This document shows, piece by piece, positions 16,278-23,794 of a DNA stretch of 44,295 nt (position 1 is its first letter; each line of letters begins with the position of its first letter). The notes beneath the pieces are model-generated. The model made no database searches. It saw nothing but the letters and a program-made list of their open reading frames with translations, and was not told the DNA's origin. Origin of the DNA: Protofrankia sp963555915 (lineage in GTDB: Bacteria > Actinomycetota > Actinomycetes > Frankiales > Frankiaceae); the NCBI RefSeq assembly GCF_963555915.1, contig NZ_CAUVXL010000006.1, forward strand, positions 1-44,295, written 5' to 3'. A program made the position numbers and the translations under genes.

Positions 16278-16338
16278 CCGCTCTCCGACCATGACCGCAC
16301 GCCGACCCCGACCGCACGCCGACCGTGACCGCACGCCG
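16263..16338. repeat. 17-bp tandem repeat across the mqnD stop codon
   Basis: Units at 16263-16279, 16280-16296, 16297-16313 and 16314-16330 plus a partial fifth; type gctctccgaccatgacc in the first two and gcacgccgaccgtgacc in the others. It fills the junction between convergent mqnD and the cold-shock gene (stop at 16340). Confidence 0.92.
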
Positions 16339-16339
16339 A

Positions 16340-16747
16340 TCAGCCAGGCCCTGATGCCTCCAGTTCGTCGGCGACCGCGTGGACGACCTTGGCCACCGTC
16401 TCTGCTGTCCGGCGATCTGGATAGCGCCCCCGACGCAGTGAGTTCTGTACCTCGTCCAAGAGTTTGATCATATCTTCGATCATGCTGTGCAGCTCGTCGG
16501 GGCTGCGCCGGGCCGCGTGCGCCGCGCTCTTGGCCACCGACGGCGGAGCCGCGAGCACCCGCACCGACAACGCCTGATCGCCCTTGCGACCCGCGGCAAC
16601 ACCGAACTCGACCCGATCGCCCGGCTTGAGCTTCTCCACCCCTGGCGGTAGCGCACCCTTGTGGACGAACACGTCGCCGCCGTCATCACGGCTGAGGAAG
16701 CCGAAGCCCTTGTCGACGTCGAACCACTTGACTCTGCCGGTGGGCAC
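16340..16747 (-). CDS. Cold-shock-domain protein with C-terminal helical extension
   Basis: 135 residues from GTG 16747, preceded by GAGG with 6-base spacing; an upstream ATG at 16822 gives an implausible extension. The cold-shock domain (1-70) begins VPTGRVKWFDVDKGFGFLSR, with RNP1 KGFGFLSR (13-20) and RNP2 DVFVH (25-29), so it should bind single-stranded RNA/DNA. The extension from about 75 (SPDELHSMIEDMIKLLDEVQNSLRRGRYPDRRTAETVAKVV region) is predicted helical and is typical of the long cold-shock paralogue next to mqnD in streptomycetes. It is not the major 67-residue CspA type. Confidence 0.93.
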   Translation of the reverse strand: MPTGRVKWFDVDKGFGFLSRDDGGDVFVHKGALPPGVEKLKPGDRVEFGVAAGRKGDQALSVRVLAAPPSVAKSAAHAARRSPDELHSMIEDMIKLLDEVQNSLRRGRYPDRRTAETVAKVVHAVADELEASGPG

Positions 16748-16912
16748 AGGAGACCTCGTTCTGCGTGGCGAAGGGAGACTGTCCAGTGAGATGCCGAGGT
16801 CTCCAAGGCTATCCGGGGACACGGCAGCGAGAGGTCATCCGTGCCTATTCGTGGCCGCTCACAGCCGATCGTGACTGATCACGGGCGCTGGAACCATCGT
16901 GGGCTCGCTCAA

Positions 16913-16957
16913 GGCCTCCGAGTGCGCGAAGAAACCACGATCGCACGCCCTTTGGCC
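16913..16957 (+). repeat. GGCC-bounded palindrome, copy D
   Basis: GGCCTCCGAGTGCGCGA, loop agaaaccacga, TCGCACGCCC, then TTTGGCC; 45 bp. It lies between the divergent cold-shock gene and the two-TM protein gene, 39 bases before the latter's start. This copy is therefore not at a convergent junction, so a pure terminator role does not explain it. Confidence 0.85.
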
Positions 16958-16995
16958 ATCCGCCGACCTCGGATCGCCCGGCGATCCGTAGGCTG

Positions 16996-17475
16996 GTGGC
17001 TGTGGCTGCCCAACAACCCCATCGGCCTGATCGGCTCACGGCGCCACAATCATCGGTGGCTGTACCGCGGGAGCTCCCCGGGAACACCCGAGGGCGACTG
17101 GTCGACGTGCTCGTCCGGCTGGGGGTCGGCGTCTTCGCGATCGGCCTCCTCGCCACCGTGATCATTATCGTCCCGTTCTTCTTCGGTGTCACCGAGCAGC
17201 CCACCTGGCTGAACGTGCTCGCGGCCGGTGGGTTGACGATCGGCTTCGGCATCGCGCTCATCGCAATCGTGGCCGCGGTGCTCTCCCCTGCTCCGGTCGA
17301 CGAGACAGAACCGGACGACGACACCGGACCGGACAACGCAGAACCGGACGACGACACCGGACCGGACAACGCAGGACCGGACAACGACACCGGACCGGAC
17401 GACACCGGACCGGACGACACAGAGCCGGCGCGCAGGACGGAGTCGACCGACCCGACCCCCAGCGGCACGTCGTGA
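16996..17475 (+). CDS. Small two-TM membrane protein with acidic repeat tail
   Basis: 159 residues. Two hydrophobic segments, LGVGVFAIGLLATVIIIVPFFF (about 41-63) and LNVLAAGGLTIGFGIALIAIVAAVL (about 72-96), are joined by a short loop. The tail from about 100 is made of acidic repeats PDDDTGPDNAE and DDTGPDDT, encoded by imperfect 30-bp and 15-bp repeats (17310-17425). Conserved two-TM proteins of this kind sit next to the cold-shock gene in related genomes, but no function is known to me. The first GTG (16996) and second GTG (17002) are both possible starts. Confidence 0.7.
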   Translation: MAVAAQQPHRPDRLTAPQSSVAVPRELPGNTRGRLVDVLVRLGVGVFAIGLLATVIIIVPFFFGVTEQPTWLNVLAAGGLTIGFGIALIAIVAAVLSPAPVDETEPDDDTGPDNAEPDDDTGPDNAGPDNDTGPDDTGPDDTEPARRTESTDPTPSGTS

Positions 17476-17483
17476 TGTCAGTG

Positions 17484-17610
17484 CTCCGGAGAGTGCGGCC
17501 TGCGGGCGCGCGATCTGACGATCGTCGCGCGCCCTTTGGCCCGCTAACTCCGGAGAGTGCGGCCTCCGGGCACGCGATCTGACGATCGTCGCGCGCCCTT
17601 TGGCCCGCTA
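17484..17610. repeat. 64-bp tandem duplication containing palindrome copies E and F
   Basis: Units 17484-17547 and 17548-17610 differ at only a few bases. Each contains the GGCC-bounded palindrome (E 17497-17541, F 17561-17605) with inner stem GGGCGCGCGA / TCGCGCGCCC and a GATC-containing loop. It fills the junction between the two-TM gene stop (17475) and the convergent larE stop (17608), and the second unit includes the larE stop codon. Confidence 0.92.
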
Positions 17611-18522
17611 GGAACGCGGTAGCAGCTCATTCATCGAGCCGGATCGGAAGCCGCGGGGGTCGACCTCCACCCGGTCGAAACCCTCGATCACCGCCAGCAG
17701 CTCCGGGCGCGCGGCCAGGGCCCGCACACGAGTGGCGTCCACCTCGACCATCGCCACCGTGCCAAGGTCACGTACCCGCAGGTTGCGCACGCCCAACCCG
17801 GCTGTGTGCACTGCCGCCCGCAACGCCGCCTCGGCCCGTTCGACGCGAGCAAGACGTGCCGGTGACACCGTGATCCCATAGGCGACGCGGCTTGCCAGAC
17901 ACGCCGCGGCCGGTTTGTCCCAGGTCGACAACCCCCACCACCGGGACGCTTCGCGGACCTGGGCCTTGGTCAGACCAGCGTCCAACAGCGGGGTCCGTGC
18001 CCCCCGGGCGGCCGCCGCGCCGATACCCGGTCGGAAGCCAGCCACCGCGTCATCCGCGTTCGTGCCGGTCACCACATGGGCGAGCCCGAGGGACTCCGCG
18101 AGTGGGCGGAGCGTCTCGGTGAGCTCCGCCTTGCAGAAGTAACACCGGTCCGGACCGTTGGCCCGGTAGCCGTCGCGTCCCATCTCGTTGGTGGCCGGCG
18201 TGAGGTGGCGGACCCCGAGCTCCGCCGCGAAGTCGCCGGCCGCCCGCTGCTCCGTCCCCGGCAGAGAGGGGGAGATCGCCGTAGCGGCCACAACCCGGTC
18301 GACACCGAGCGCCCGGACCGCGGCCGCGAGCAGGAACGCCGAATCCGCCCCACCGGAAAAGGCGACCAGTACGGATCCGAGCTCGGCGAGCCTCACGGCA
18401 AGATCGTCAAGGCGACCGGCCAGGACCCGGCCATCCACCCCCACCGGCTCCGGCACCCGTCCCGACGACAGTTCCGGCACCCGTTCCGACAACACGGATC
18501 TCCCTGCTACAGAAGCCAACAC
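17608..18522 (-). CDS. larE: LarE-like ATP-dependent sacrificial sulfur transferase
   Basis: 304 residues. An N-type ATP pyrophosphatase with PP-loop AFSGGADSAF (54-63), RCYFCKAEL, GTNADDAVAGFRPGI and KPAAACLASR, whose Cys (about 208) corresponds to the sulfur-donor cysteine of LarE. The C-terminal FDRVEVDPRGFRSGSMNE matches the family. LarE donates cysteine sulfur to the nickel-pincer nucleotide cofactor of lactate racemase and related enzymes. No larB, larC or racemase is nearby. The first 35 residues (VPELSSGRVPEPVG) are repetitive and non-conserved, so an internal start is possible. It is divergent from purS. Confidence 0.87.
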   Translation of the reverse strand: MLASVAGRSVLSERVPELSSGRVPEPVGVDGRVLAGRLDDLAVRLAELGSVLVAFSGGADSAFLLAAAVRALGVDRVVAATAISPSLPGTEQRAAGDFAAELGVRHLTPATNEMGRDGYRANGPDRCYFCKAELTETLRPLAESLGLAHVVTGTNADDAVAGFRPGIGAAAARGARTPLLDAGLTKAQVREASRWWGLSTWDKPAAACLASRVAYGITVSPARLARVERAEAALRAAVHTAGLGVRNLRVRDLGTVAMVEVDATRVRALAARPELLAVIEGFDRVEVDPRGFRSGSMNELLPRS

Positions 18523-18627
18523 GAATCCGAGGGTAGTGACCCACCGGCGCCGGACGCATGCCCGGTGCCTGTTTCGATGCTGCCGGGATGACTCCTGAGA
18601 CGGCGCCTGGGGATAGGGTCTTGCGCC

Positions 18628-18894
18628 ATGGCCAGGGTCGTAGTGGACGTGATGCTGAAACCGGAGATCCTCGACCCGCAGGGGCAGGCGGTGCTCACCG
18701 CATTGCCGCGGTTGGGCGTGGCCGGCATCGTCGGGGTGCGCCAGGGCAAGCGGTTCGAGCTGGAGGTGGACGGCGAGGCGGATGCCGACGCCCTCGCCAT
18801 GATCGAGCAGCTTGCCGCCGCACTACTGGCCAATCCGGTGATCGAGGACTACGTCGTCCGGGTTGAACCCGCACCCGCCGCCCAACCCCGGTAA
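18628..18894 (+). CDS. purS: Phosphoribosylformylglycinamidine synthase subunit PurS
   Basis: 88 residues, the usual size. It begins ARVVVDVMLKPEILDPQGQAV, then LPRLGVAGIVGVRQGKRFELEVDG and NPVIEDYVVRVE, the PurS pattern. It bridges PurQ and PurL and is needed for ammonia transfer in FGAM synthetase. It normally precedes purQ, but here it stands alone between larE and a zinc-ribbon gene, with purQ about 16 kb to the left. Confidence 0.95.
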   Translation: MARVVVDVMLKPEILDPQGQAVLTALPRLGVAGIVGVRQGKRFELEVDGEADADALAMIEQLAAALLANPVIEDYVVRVEPAPAAQPR

Positions 18895-18946
18895 GAGCGC
18901 CCGGCAATAGTGCCCGGCAATAGGGGCGTGGATCGGGGCACCGTCC

Positions 18947-18988
18947 CGGGAGGCGCTATCCGGGAGGCGCTATCCGGGAGGCGCTATC
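18947..18988. repeat. 14-bp tandem repeat, three copies, containing the zinc-ribbon stop codon
   Basis: cgggaggcgctatc at 18947-18960, 18961-18974 and 18975-18988, perfect. It lies between convergent purS and the zinc-ribbon ORF; the TAG stop of the latter (cta at 18984-18986) lies inside the last unit. Confidence 0.92.
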
Positions 18989-19184
18989 CGGGGGGAGCCA
19001 TCGGGTCGGCCGGCGAGACGAACGCGACCCGGCGTCCACATGAGTCACAGACAGCGACCCAGGCATCAGGTTCGTCGTCGCAGGCCACCAGATGCGCCAA
19101 TGGGACGATTCCGCCGCACCACGGGCAGATGATCCACGGCCCGTCCGCACCGGCGCCTGACGACTCAACATCGAGTGATTCCAC
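18984..19184 (-). CDS. Small zinc-ribbon protein (start uncertain)
   Basis: About 66 residues from GTG 19184; the frame is open to an ATG at 19325 (113 residues), and the true start is unclear because neither has a convincing ribosome site. Two CxxC pairs, CPWCGG and CDSCGRR, are 25 or so residues apart, forming a probable zinc ribbon, with PWIICPWCGGIVPLAHLVA and AWVAVCDSCGRRVAF around them. Function unknown. It is divergent from the rhodanese gene at 19370. Confidence 0.6.
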   Translation of the reverse strand: MESLDVESSGAGADGPWIICPWCGGIVPLAHLVACDDEPDAWVAVCDSCGRRVAFVSPADPMAPPG

Positions 19185-19369
19185 CTTCCTGACGGTGCCA
19201 CCAGACGTCCGCCCCCGAGAACTCCACAGGCCCTTCGGTGACCACAGCCGCCTGTTCCCGGGACGCGAGCCCCCAGCTACCCGGGCCCAACGCCGGACGC
19301 CGGCCGCCGGACGGACACCCGACACCGAGGCCCACGGCTCATCACGGGAGCCGGTGACAGGATGGGCGG

Positions 19370-19720
19370 GTGGGCACGGACGAAGTACCTTCAGTCGCCA
19401 TTGATCAACTTCCGGTCAACCTGTCGCCGGATGCAGACATCCTGCTCCTCGACGTCCGCGAGGTCGAGGAGTGGGACGCCGGACATGTCACCGGTGCGGT
19501 CCACATCCCCATGGGCGAACTCCTCGAGCGCCTGGACGAGGTGCCGCGCGAACGGGACGTGGTGGTTGTCTGCCGGTCAGGCCAGCGTTCGGCCGCGGTC
19601 ACGGCCTACCTGCACCGGGCCGGCTGGCGTGTCCGCAACCTCAACGGTGGGATGATCGCCTGGGATGCGGCGGGCCGCCCGATGGAGAACGCCACGCCGC
19701 AGCCGCCGGCTGTGATCTGA
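19370..19720 (+). CDS. Single-domain rhodanese-like sulfurtransferase
   Basis: 116 residues from GTG. The rhodanese fold has LLLDVREVEEWDAGHVTGAVHIPMGEL (about 25-51) and the active-site loop VCRSGQRSA with catalytic Cys (about 68), followed by GWRVRNLNGGMIAWDAAGRP. Such proteins carry persulfide sulfur in the cytoplasm. The donor and acceptor are unknown; larE, another sulfur-handling gene, is 850 bases away but there is no direct evidence of a link. Confidence 0.92.
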   Translation: MGTDEVPSVAIDQLPVNLSPDADILLLDVREVEEWDAGHVTGAVHIPMGELLERLDEVPRERDVVVVCRSGQRSAAVTAYLHRAGWRVRNLNGGMIAWDAAGRPMENATPQPPAVI

Positions 19721-19841
19721 CCAGCGCCTTTCGGTCAAGTCAGCGGTCGTTGTTGTGGACACGCCTTTGCATCCGCGGCGTACCGATCGTCAGCTGTGGA
19801 TATCGGACGATGAGCGCGCTCCTGGCGCGACACTGGACATC

Positions 19842-20591
19842 ATGAACCATGACAACCCCGCCATGTCGACCGCGCGGGCGCTGGCCGTGGGGCTCGCGCT
19901 GTGTCTCGGGCTCACCTTCGCCGCGGCCGCCTGCGGCTCGCTCAACGATGCGTCGGCCGCCAACGCCGGCGGGCTCGGGGGCGCCGGACAAAATGGGCAG
20001 GTCACCGCCGGGAGCGCCCTCGCGACGTTGGGGTCGATACCGGTCCACGCCGCGACGACCTCGCCGCAGTACCGGCGGGACGCGTTCGGCGATCCCTGGC
20101 AGGACGTCGACGGCAACGGCTGCGACACACGGAACGACGTCCTGCACCGGGACCTGACACTGGTGACCGTCAAGCAGGCAGACCCGTGCATTGTTCTGAC
20201 CGGCGAGCTCAAAGATCCTTATACCAACCGGACGATCCGTTTCAACAGGACGCGGGCCGCTGCCGCCGTCCAGATCGACCACGTCGTCGCGCTGGCGAAT
20301 TCCTGGCGCACCGGGGCCGCCTCATGGCCATCGGACAAACTGGTCAGTTTCGCGAATGACCCGGAGAATCTGCTGGCGGTCGACGGTCCGGCGAATCAGG
20401 ATAAAAGCGATGATAATGCTGCACAGTGGCTACCGCCGAATCAGGGATACCGGTGCCAGTACGTGGCCCGCCAGATCGGCGTGAAAGCCCGCTACGGCCT
20501 GTGGCTGGAGCCCGCCGAACGCGACGCCATGGCCAAGGTGCTCAGTAAGTGCCGGGCGCAGCCGACGCTCGGCGGGAGGCCCGCCGGCTGA
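19842..20591 (+). CDS. Secreted HNH-type nuclease lipoprotein (DUF1524-like)
   Basis: 249 residues from ATG 19842; an ATG at 19863 is also possible. The signal peptide STARALAVGLALCLGLTFAAAAC ends in a lipobox with Cys31, so the protein is probably lipid-anchored outside the membrane. The domain contains YRRDAFGDPWQDVDGNGCDTRNDVL, then QIDHVVALANSWRTGA (DH at about 145) and FANDPENLLAVDGPANQDKSDDNAAQWLPPNQ, the His-Asn arrangement of the secreted HNH/DUF1524 family of actinobacteria. It presumably degrades extracellular DNA for nutrients or competition. No immunity gene is visible. The region upstream (19745-19810) has two near-matches to a DnaA box. Confidence 0.85.
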   Translation: MNHDNPAMSTARALAVGLALCLGLTFAAAACGSLNDASAANAGGLGGAGQNGQVTAGSALATLGSIPVHAATTSPQYRRDAFGDPWQDVDGNGCDTRNDVLHRDLTLVTVKQADPCIVLTGELKDPYTNRTIRFNRTRAAAAVQIDHVVALANSWRTGAASWPSDKLVSFANDPENLLAVDGPANQDKSDDNAAQWLPPNQGYRCQYVARQIGVKARYGLWLEPAERDAMAKVLSKCRAQPTLGGRPAG

Positions 20592-20825
20592 CCCCGAACA
20601 TCCACGTCAACCCCCAGGCGTCACATCGGGCAACTATTCAAGTACAATTAACGTGTTCGTTACCAAGATGGGGCTGGGCGCGAGTAATTCCCAGCCGACC
20701 CGCCTCCAGGCGACCCGCGCGGCCGGGTTGGCTGCACGTAGGTGGCTGCGGGTCGTTGGACGCAGGCAGGTGGCTGCACGTAGGTGGCTGCGGGTCGTTG
20801 GACGCAGGCAGGTGGTGAGGACAGC
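20592..20825. promoter_or_regulatory. Leader of the GGDEF-EAL gene: AT-rich patch and 42-bp repeat
   Basis: An unusually AT-rich stretch at about 20632-20672 includes attaacgtgttcgttac with the small dyad AACG-tgtt-CGTT, a plausible promoter and operator region. It is followed by a 42-bp direct repeat (20730-20771 and 20772-20813) directly before the ribosome site and start at 20826. No gene is seen here. Confidence 0.5.
20730..20813. repeat. 42-bp tandem direct repeat, two perfect copies
   Basis: Copies at 20730-20771 and 20772-20813; unit starts ggctgcacgtaggtggctgc and ends ggacgcaggcaggt. Inside each unit ggtggctgc is a shorter repeat. It ends 12 bases before the start codon of the GGDEF-EAL gene. 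Confidence 0.93.
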
Positions 20826-23255
20826 ATGGGGCAGGCGGGAGAGCGTCTGGATCTGTTCGACCGCCTGGACATCGGGATGCTGGCCGTCGGTACGACCGAT
20901 CGCCGAGTGCAGCGGGTGAACGCGGCGACATGCCGGATCCTGGGACGTAGTGCGAGCGAGCTGCTCACCATGAGCTGGGACATGTTGCTCCATCCGGCGG
21001 ACCGGGCTGCCCAGCTGGTGACCACGCGACAGTCCGCGGCGGGTGGGCAGGCCGACGGGCAGACGGGGCATCAGGCCGACGGATGGCCGGGCGGGCAGCG
21101 CGTGGTCCGCTTCGCGCGTCCGGACGGCTCGACCGTGCACGTCCTGGCGACGGCGATACTTCTGCGCGACGGTCCGGACGGGGAGCCGTACTACCTCAGC
21201 CAGTTCCAGAACATCACCCAGGAGATGACCGCCCACCACCACCTGCGGCTGTTGTTGGACAACACCCCCGTGGCGTTGTTCCTGATGGATCCAAACGGTC
21301 GCATCGTGTTCACCGACGGCGAGATGAACGCCGCCCGGGTGGACCCCGATCGACGATCGACAATCGTCGAAACCTTCCAGGACCTGCCCGTCACGCCCAT
21401 GGCCCGACGTGCGCTGACCGGCGAGCGCGTCTGTGGTGTCATCGAGGTGTACAGCCGCCATTTCGAAACGCACATGGTGCCGATATTCACCGCGGACGGG
21501 GCGGTGACATCAGTGGCGGTCGTCGCAACCGACGTCACCGAACGCGAAAAAGCTCTGACAGAACTACGAATCCGCGCCGCTGAACAGCAGATTGTCGCCG
21601 ACCTCGGCCGCCGCGCACTGACCAGCCTCGAACCCGACCCCCTGTGGACGGCCTCCGCCACCGCAATCGCCGACCACCTCCACACCGACAGCGTCACCAT
21701 CCACGAACAGCACCCCGGCCACACCGGACCACACCTGGCCGTCCACGTCGGAACACCCCCACCCGGCACCAACGCCCCCGGCGAACTCACCGTCGCGATC
21801 GGCCCGCCCGAGCACCCCACCGCCATTCTCACCGTCCACCGCAGCAGCCCGTTCGCCGCCCGCGAATGCGCATTCATCGACGCCGTCGCCACCATCCTCG
21901 CCGCCGCCGCCGCCCGCTTCCAGGTCGAACGCGAAGCCCGCTTCCACGCCTGGCACGACAGCCTCACCGGCCTGCCCAACCGAACCGCGCTCCTCGACCG
22001 ACTCCATCACGCCCTCACCCGCACCGGCGTCGGCATCCTGTTCATCGACCTCGACGGCTTCAAAACCGTCAACGACTCCCTCGGCCACCACACCGGCGAC
22101 CAGCTCCTGCGCACAATCGCGACCCGGCTCCAACACGCCGTCCGCCCTCACGACACCGTCGCCCGTCTCTCCGGCGACGAATTCGCCATCCTCTGCGGGA
22201 ACATCACCAGCGCCCCCACCCTCCAGACCATCGCCGACCGCGTCGTCACGGCCCTCGCCCAACCCACCACGCTCGACGGCCGCACTGTCACCATCACGGC
22301 CAGCGTCGGTATTGCGATCTCCAGCCCCGAACTCGCCGACCCCGACGACATCCTGCGCGCCGCCGACATCGCCATGTACACCGCCAAACACTCAGGCCGC
22401 GGCCATCACCTCCTGTTCGACGAAGCCATGCGCGCCTGCCTCCTCGACCGCCTCACCACCGAAAACGACCTCCGCCACGCCCTGGCCACCCCCGGCGAAC
22501 TCCGCCTCCATTACCAACCCATCCTCAACCCCACCGGCGACACCATCGGCGCCGAAGCCCTCATCCGCTGGCAACACCCGACCCGCGGCCTCCTGCTCCC
22601 CGACATCTTCATCCCCCTCGCCGAAGACACCGGGCTGATCACACCCCTCGGCCGTTGGGCCCTGCACACCGCGTGCCACACCGCCGCCACCTGGACGACC
22701 GGACCGCCCCCCATCCCCCCACCGCACATCACCATCAACGTCTCCGCCCGCCAGCTCACCGACCCCGACTTCCTGCCCGGCCTCACCCATCTCCTGCACA
22801 CCACCAACCCCGACGACCGCTACCAACTCTGCCTCGAAATCACTGAAAGCACGCTCATCCACGACACCGCCGCCGTCACCGCCACCCTCCATGCCCTACG
22901 CGCCCTGGGCATCACCCTCTATATCGACGACTTCGGCTCCAGCCACTCCTCCCTCAGCCGTCTGCACCGCCTCCCCCTCGACGGCCTCAAAATCGACCGC
23001 CGATTCATCAGCACAATGACCGACGACCCAACCGACCACGCCATCGTCACCGCCGTCATCCACCTGGCCCACACCCTCGGCCTCACCGCCATCGCCGAAG
23101 GCATCGAAACCCCCGCCCAGCTCGCTGCCCTCAGCACCCTGCGCTGCGATCTCCTTCAGGGGTGCCACCTCGCCCGCCCGGGACCGCACCTCCCCGCCTT
23201 GCAACCCACCACCGGCCCAACCTGGCCCGCGTCCGAAGCCGATCAGCCCCGCTGA
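20826..23255 (+). CDS. PAS-PAS-GAF-GGDEF-EAL cyclic di-GMP signalling protein
   Basis: 809 residues from ATG 20826. Order: PAS (about 5-125, LDIGMLAVGTTDRRVQRVN), second PAS (about 138-245, LLDNTPVALFLMDPNGRIVF), GAF-like (about 255-365), GGDEF (about 370-535) and EAL (about 545-800). The cyclase motif reads SGDEF (about 448) rather than GGDEF, with the inhibitory-site RxxD as RPHD at the right spacing. The EAL domain keeps EALIRW (about 576), NVSARQL, EITEST, DDFG (about 700), LKIDRRF and EGIET, so phosphodiesterase activity is likely. No membrane segment is seen; it is a cytoplasmic sensor. From about 21550 the coding strand becomes strikingly C-rich and Glu codons switch to GAA, unlike the first third. 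Confidence 0.93.
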   Translation: MGQAGERLDLFDRLDIGMLAVGTTDRRVQRVNAATCRILGRSASELLTMSWDMLLHPADRAAQLVTTRQSAAGGQADGQTGHQADGWPGGQRVVRFARPDGSTVHVLATAILLRDGPDGEPYYLSQFQNITQEMTAHHHLRLLLDNTPVALFLMDPNGRIVFTDGEMNAARVDPDRRSTIVETFQDLPVTPMARRALTGERVCGVIEVYSRHFETHMVPIFTADGAVTSVAVVATDVTEREKALTELRIRAAEQQIVADLGRRALTSLEPDPLWTASATAIADHLHTDSVTIHEQHPGHTGPHLAVHVGTPPPGTNAPGELTVAIGPPEHPTAILTVHRSSPFAARECAFIDAVATILAAAAARFQVEREARFHAWHDSLTGLPNRTALLDRLHHALTRTGVGILFIDLDGFKTVNDSLGHHTGDQLLRTIATRLQHAVRPHDTVARLSGDEFAILCGNITSAPTLQTIADRVVTALAQPTTLDGRTVTITASVGIAISSPELADPDDILRAADIAMYTAKHSGRGHHLLFDEAMRACLLDRLTTENDLRHALATPGELRLHYQPILNPTGDTIGAEALIRWQHPTRGLLLPDIFIPLAEDTGLITPLGRWALHTACHTAATWTTGPPPIPPPHITINVSARQLTDPDFLPGLTHLLHTTNPDDRYQLCLEITESTLIHDTAAVTATLHALRALGITLYIDDFGSSHSSLSRLHRLPLDGLKIDRRFISTMTDDPTDHAIVTAVIHLAHTLGLTAIAEGIETPAQLAALSTLRCDLLQGCHLARPGPHLPALQPTTGPTWPASEADQPR

Positions 23256-23598
23256 AAGTGCCCGGCAATGGTAGAGACGCGGGCAGACATCCCGCTCCCC
23301 GGAATGCCGGCAAAGAGCGACCGGCAACAGGGGACGCGGCGGCGCAGGGCCGGGGTGCGTGCATGGCGGAGGAGCGAGGCTGCGAGGTGCGTGCCCCGGC
23401 CCCGCACCGGGGGTCCGGGGGGTCGCCCCCCCGGGCAGACATCCCGCCCCCCGGAAAGCCGACCAAAGGTCGGCGACCAACACAAACCAGCGCGGGGCGC
23501 AGCCCCGCACCGGGGGGTCCGGGGGGTCGCCCCCCCGGGCAGACATCCCGCCCCCCGGAAAGCCGACCAAAGGTCGGCGACCAACATCAACCAACGCG
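23256..23598. repeat. GC-rich repeat block: 95-bp element in two copies plus a diverged relative
   Basis: Copy 1 (23400-23494) and copy 2 (23503-23598) are nearly identical. Each contains ccccgcaccggggg, G- and C-runs that fold back, cgggcagacatcccg and the perfect hairpin GCCGACC-AAA-GGTCGGC. A diverged relative (gcgggcagacatcccgctcc … ccggcaacag) is at about 23279-23330. Copy 2 ends at 23598, the base next to the tRNA-Leu 3' end. No gene is present; short open frames are repeat translations. The block may terminate both the GGDEF-EAL gene and the tRNA. Confidence 0.9.
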
Positions 23599-23681
23599 TG
23601 GGCGAGGGGGGAGTTGAACCCCCACGTCCGTTAAGACACACGGACCTGAACCGTGCGCGTCTGCCATTCCGCCACTCGCCC
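23599..23681 (-). tRNA. tRNA-Leu, anticodon CAG
   Basis: 83-nt cloverleaf on the minus strand. The acceptor GGGCGAG (23681-23675) pairs with CTCGCCC (23606-23600), discriminator A at 23599. D-arm region TGGCGGAATGGCAGACGC, anticodon stem-loop with loop TTCAGGT (anticodon CAG reading CUG), a class II long variable arm, and T-arm GGGGGTTCAACTCCCCC. The 3' CCA is not encoded (CGC follows). It is divergent from fhaA. Confidence 0.96.
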
Positions 23682-23794
23682 GAGTGCGACTATCACGCTA
23701 TCACGCGATCCACGCGGCCCGAGCCGTGGGCGGCATGAGGCTGGAAGCATACGATCTCAGGGTCGGGAGAAGGCCTGGAGGAGGGGAGGTCGAG

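Noticed and set aside
23400..23598. CRISPR array
   Set aside because: Only two near-identical 95-bp copies without unique spacers; the unit is far too long and there are no cas genes.
23268..23738. Open frames across the GC-rich repeat and tRNA-Leu
   Set aside because: They translate the 95-bp repeat and read through a tRNA gene.
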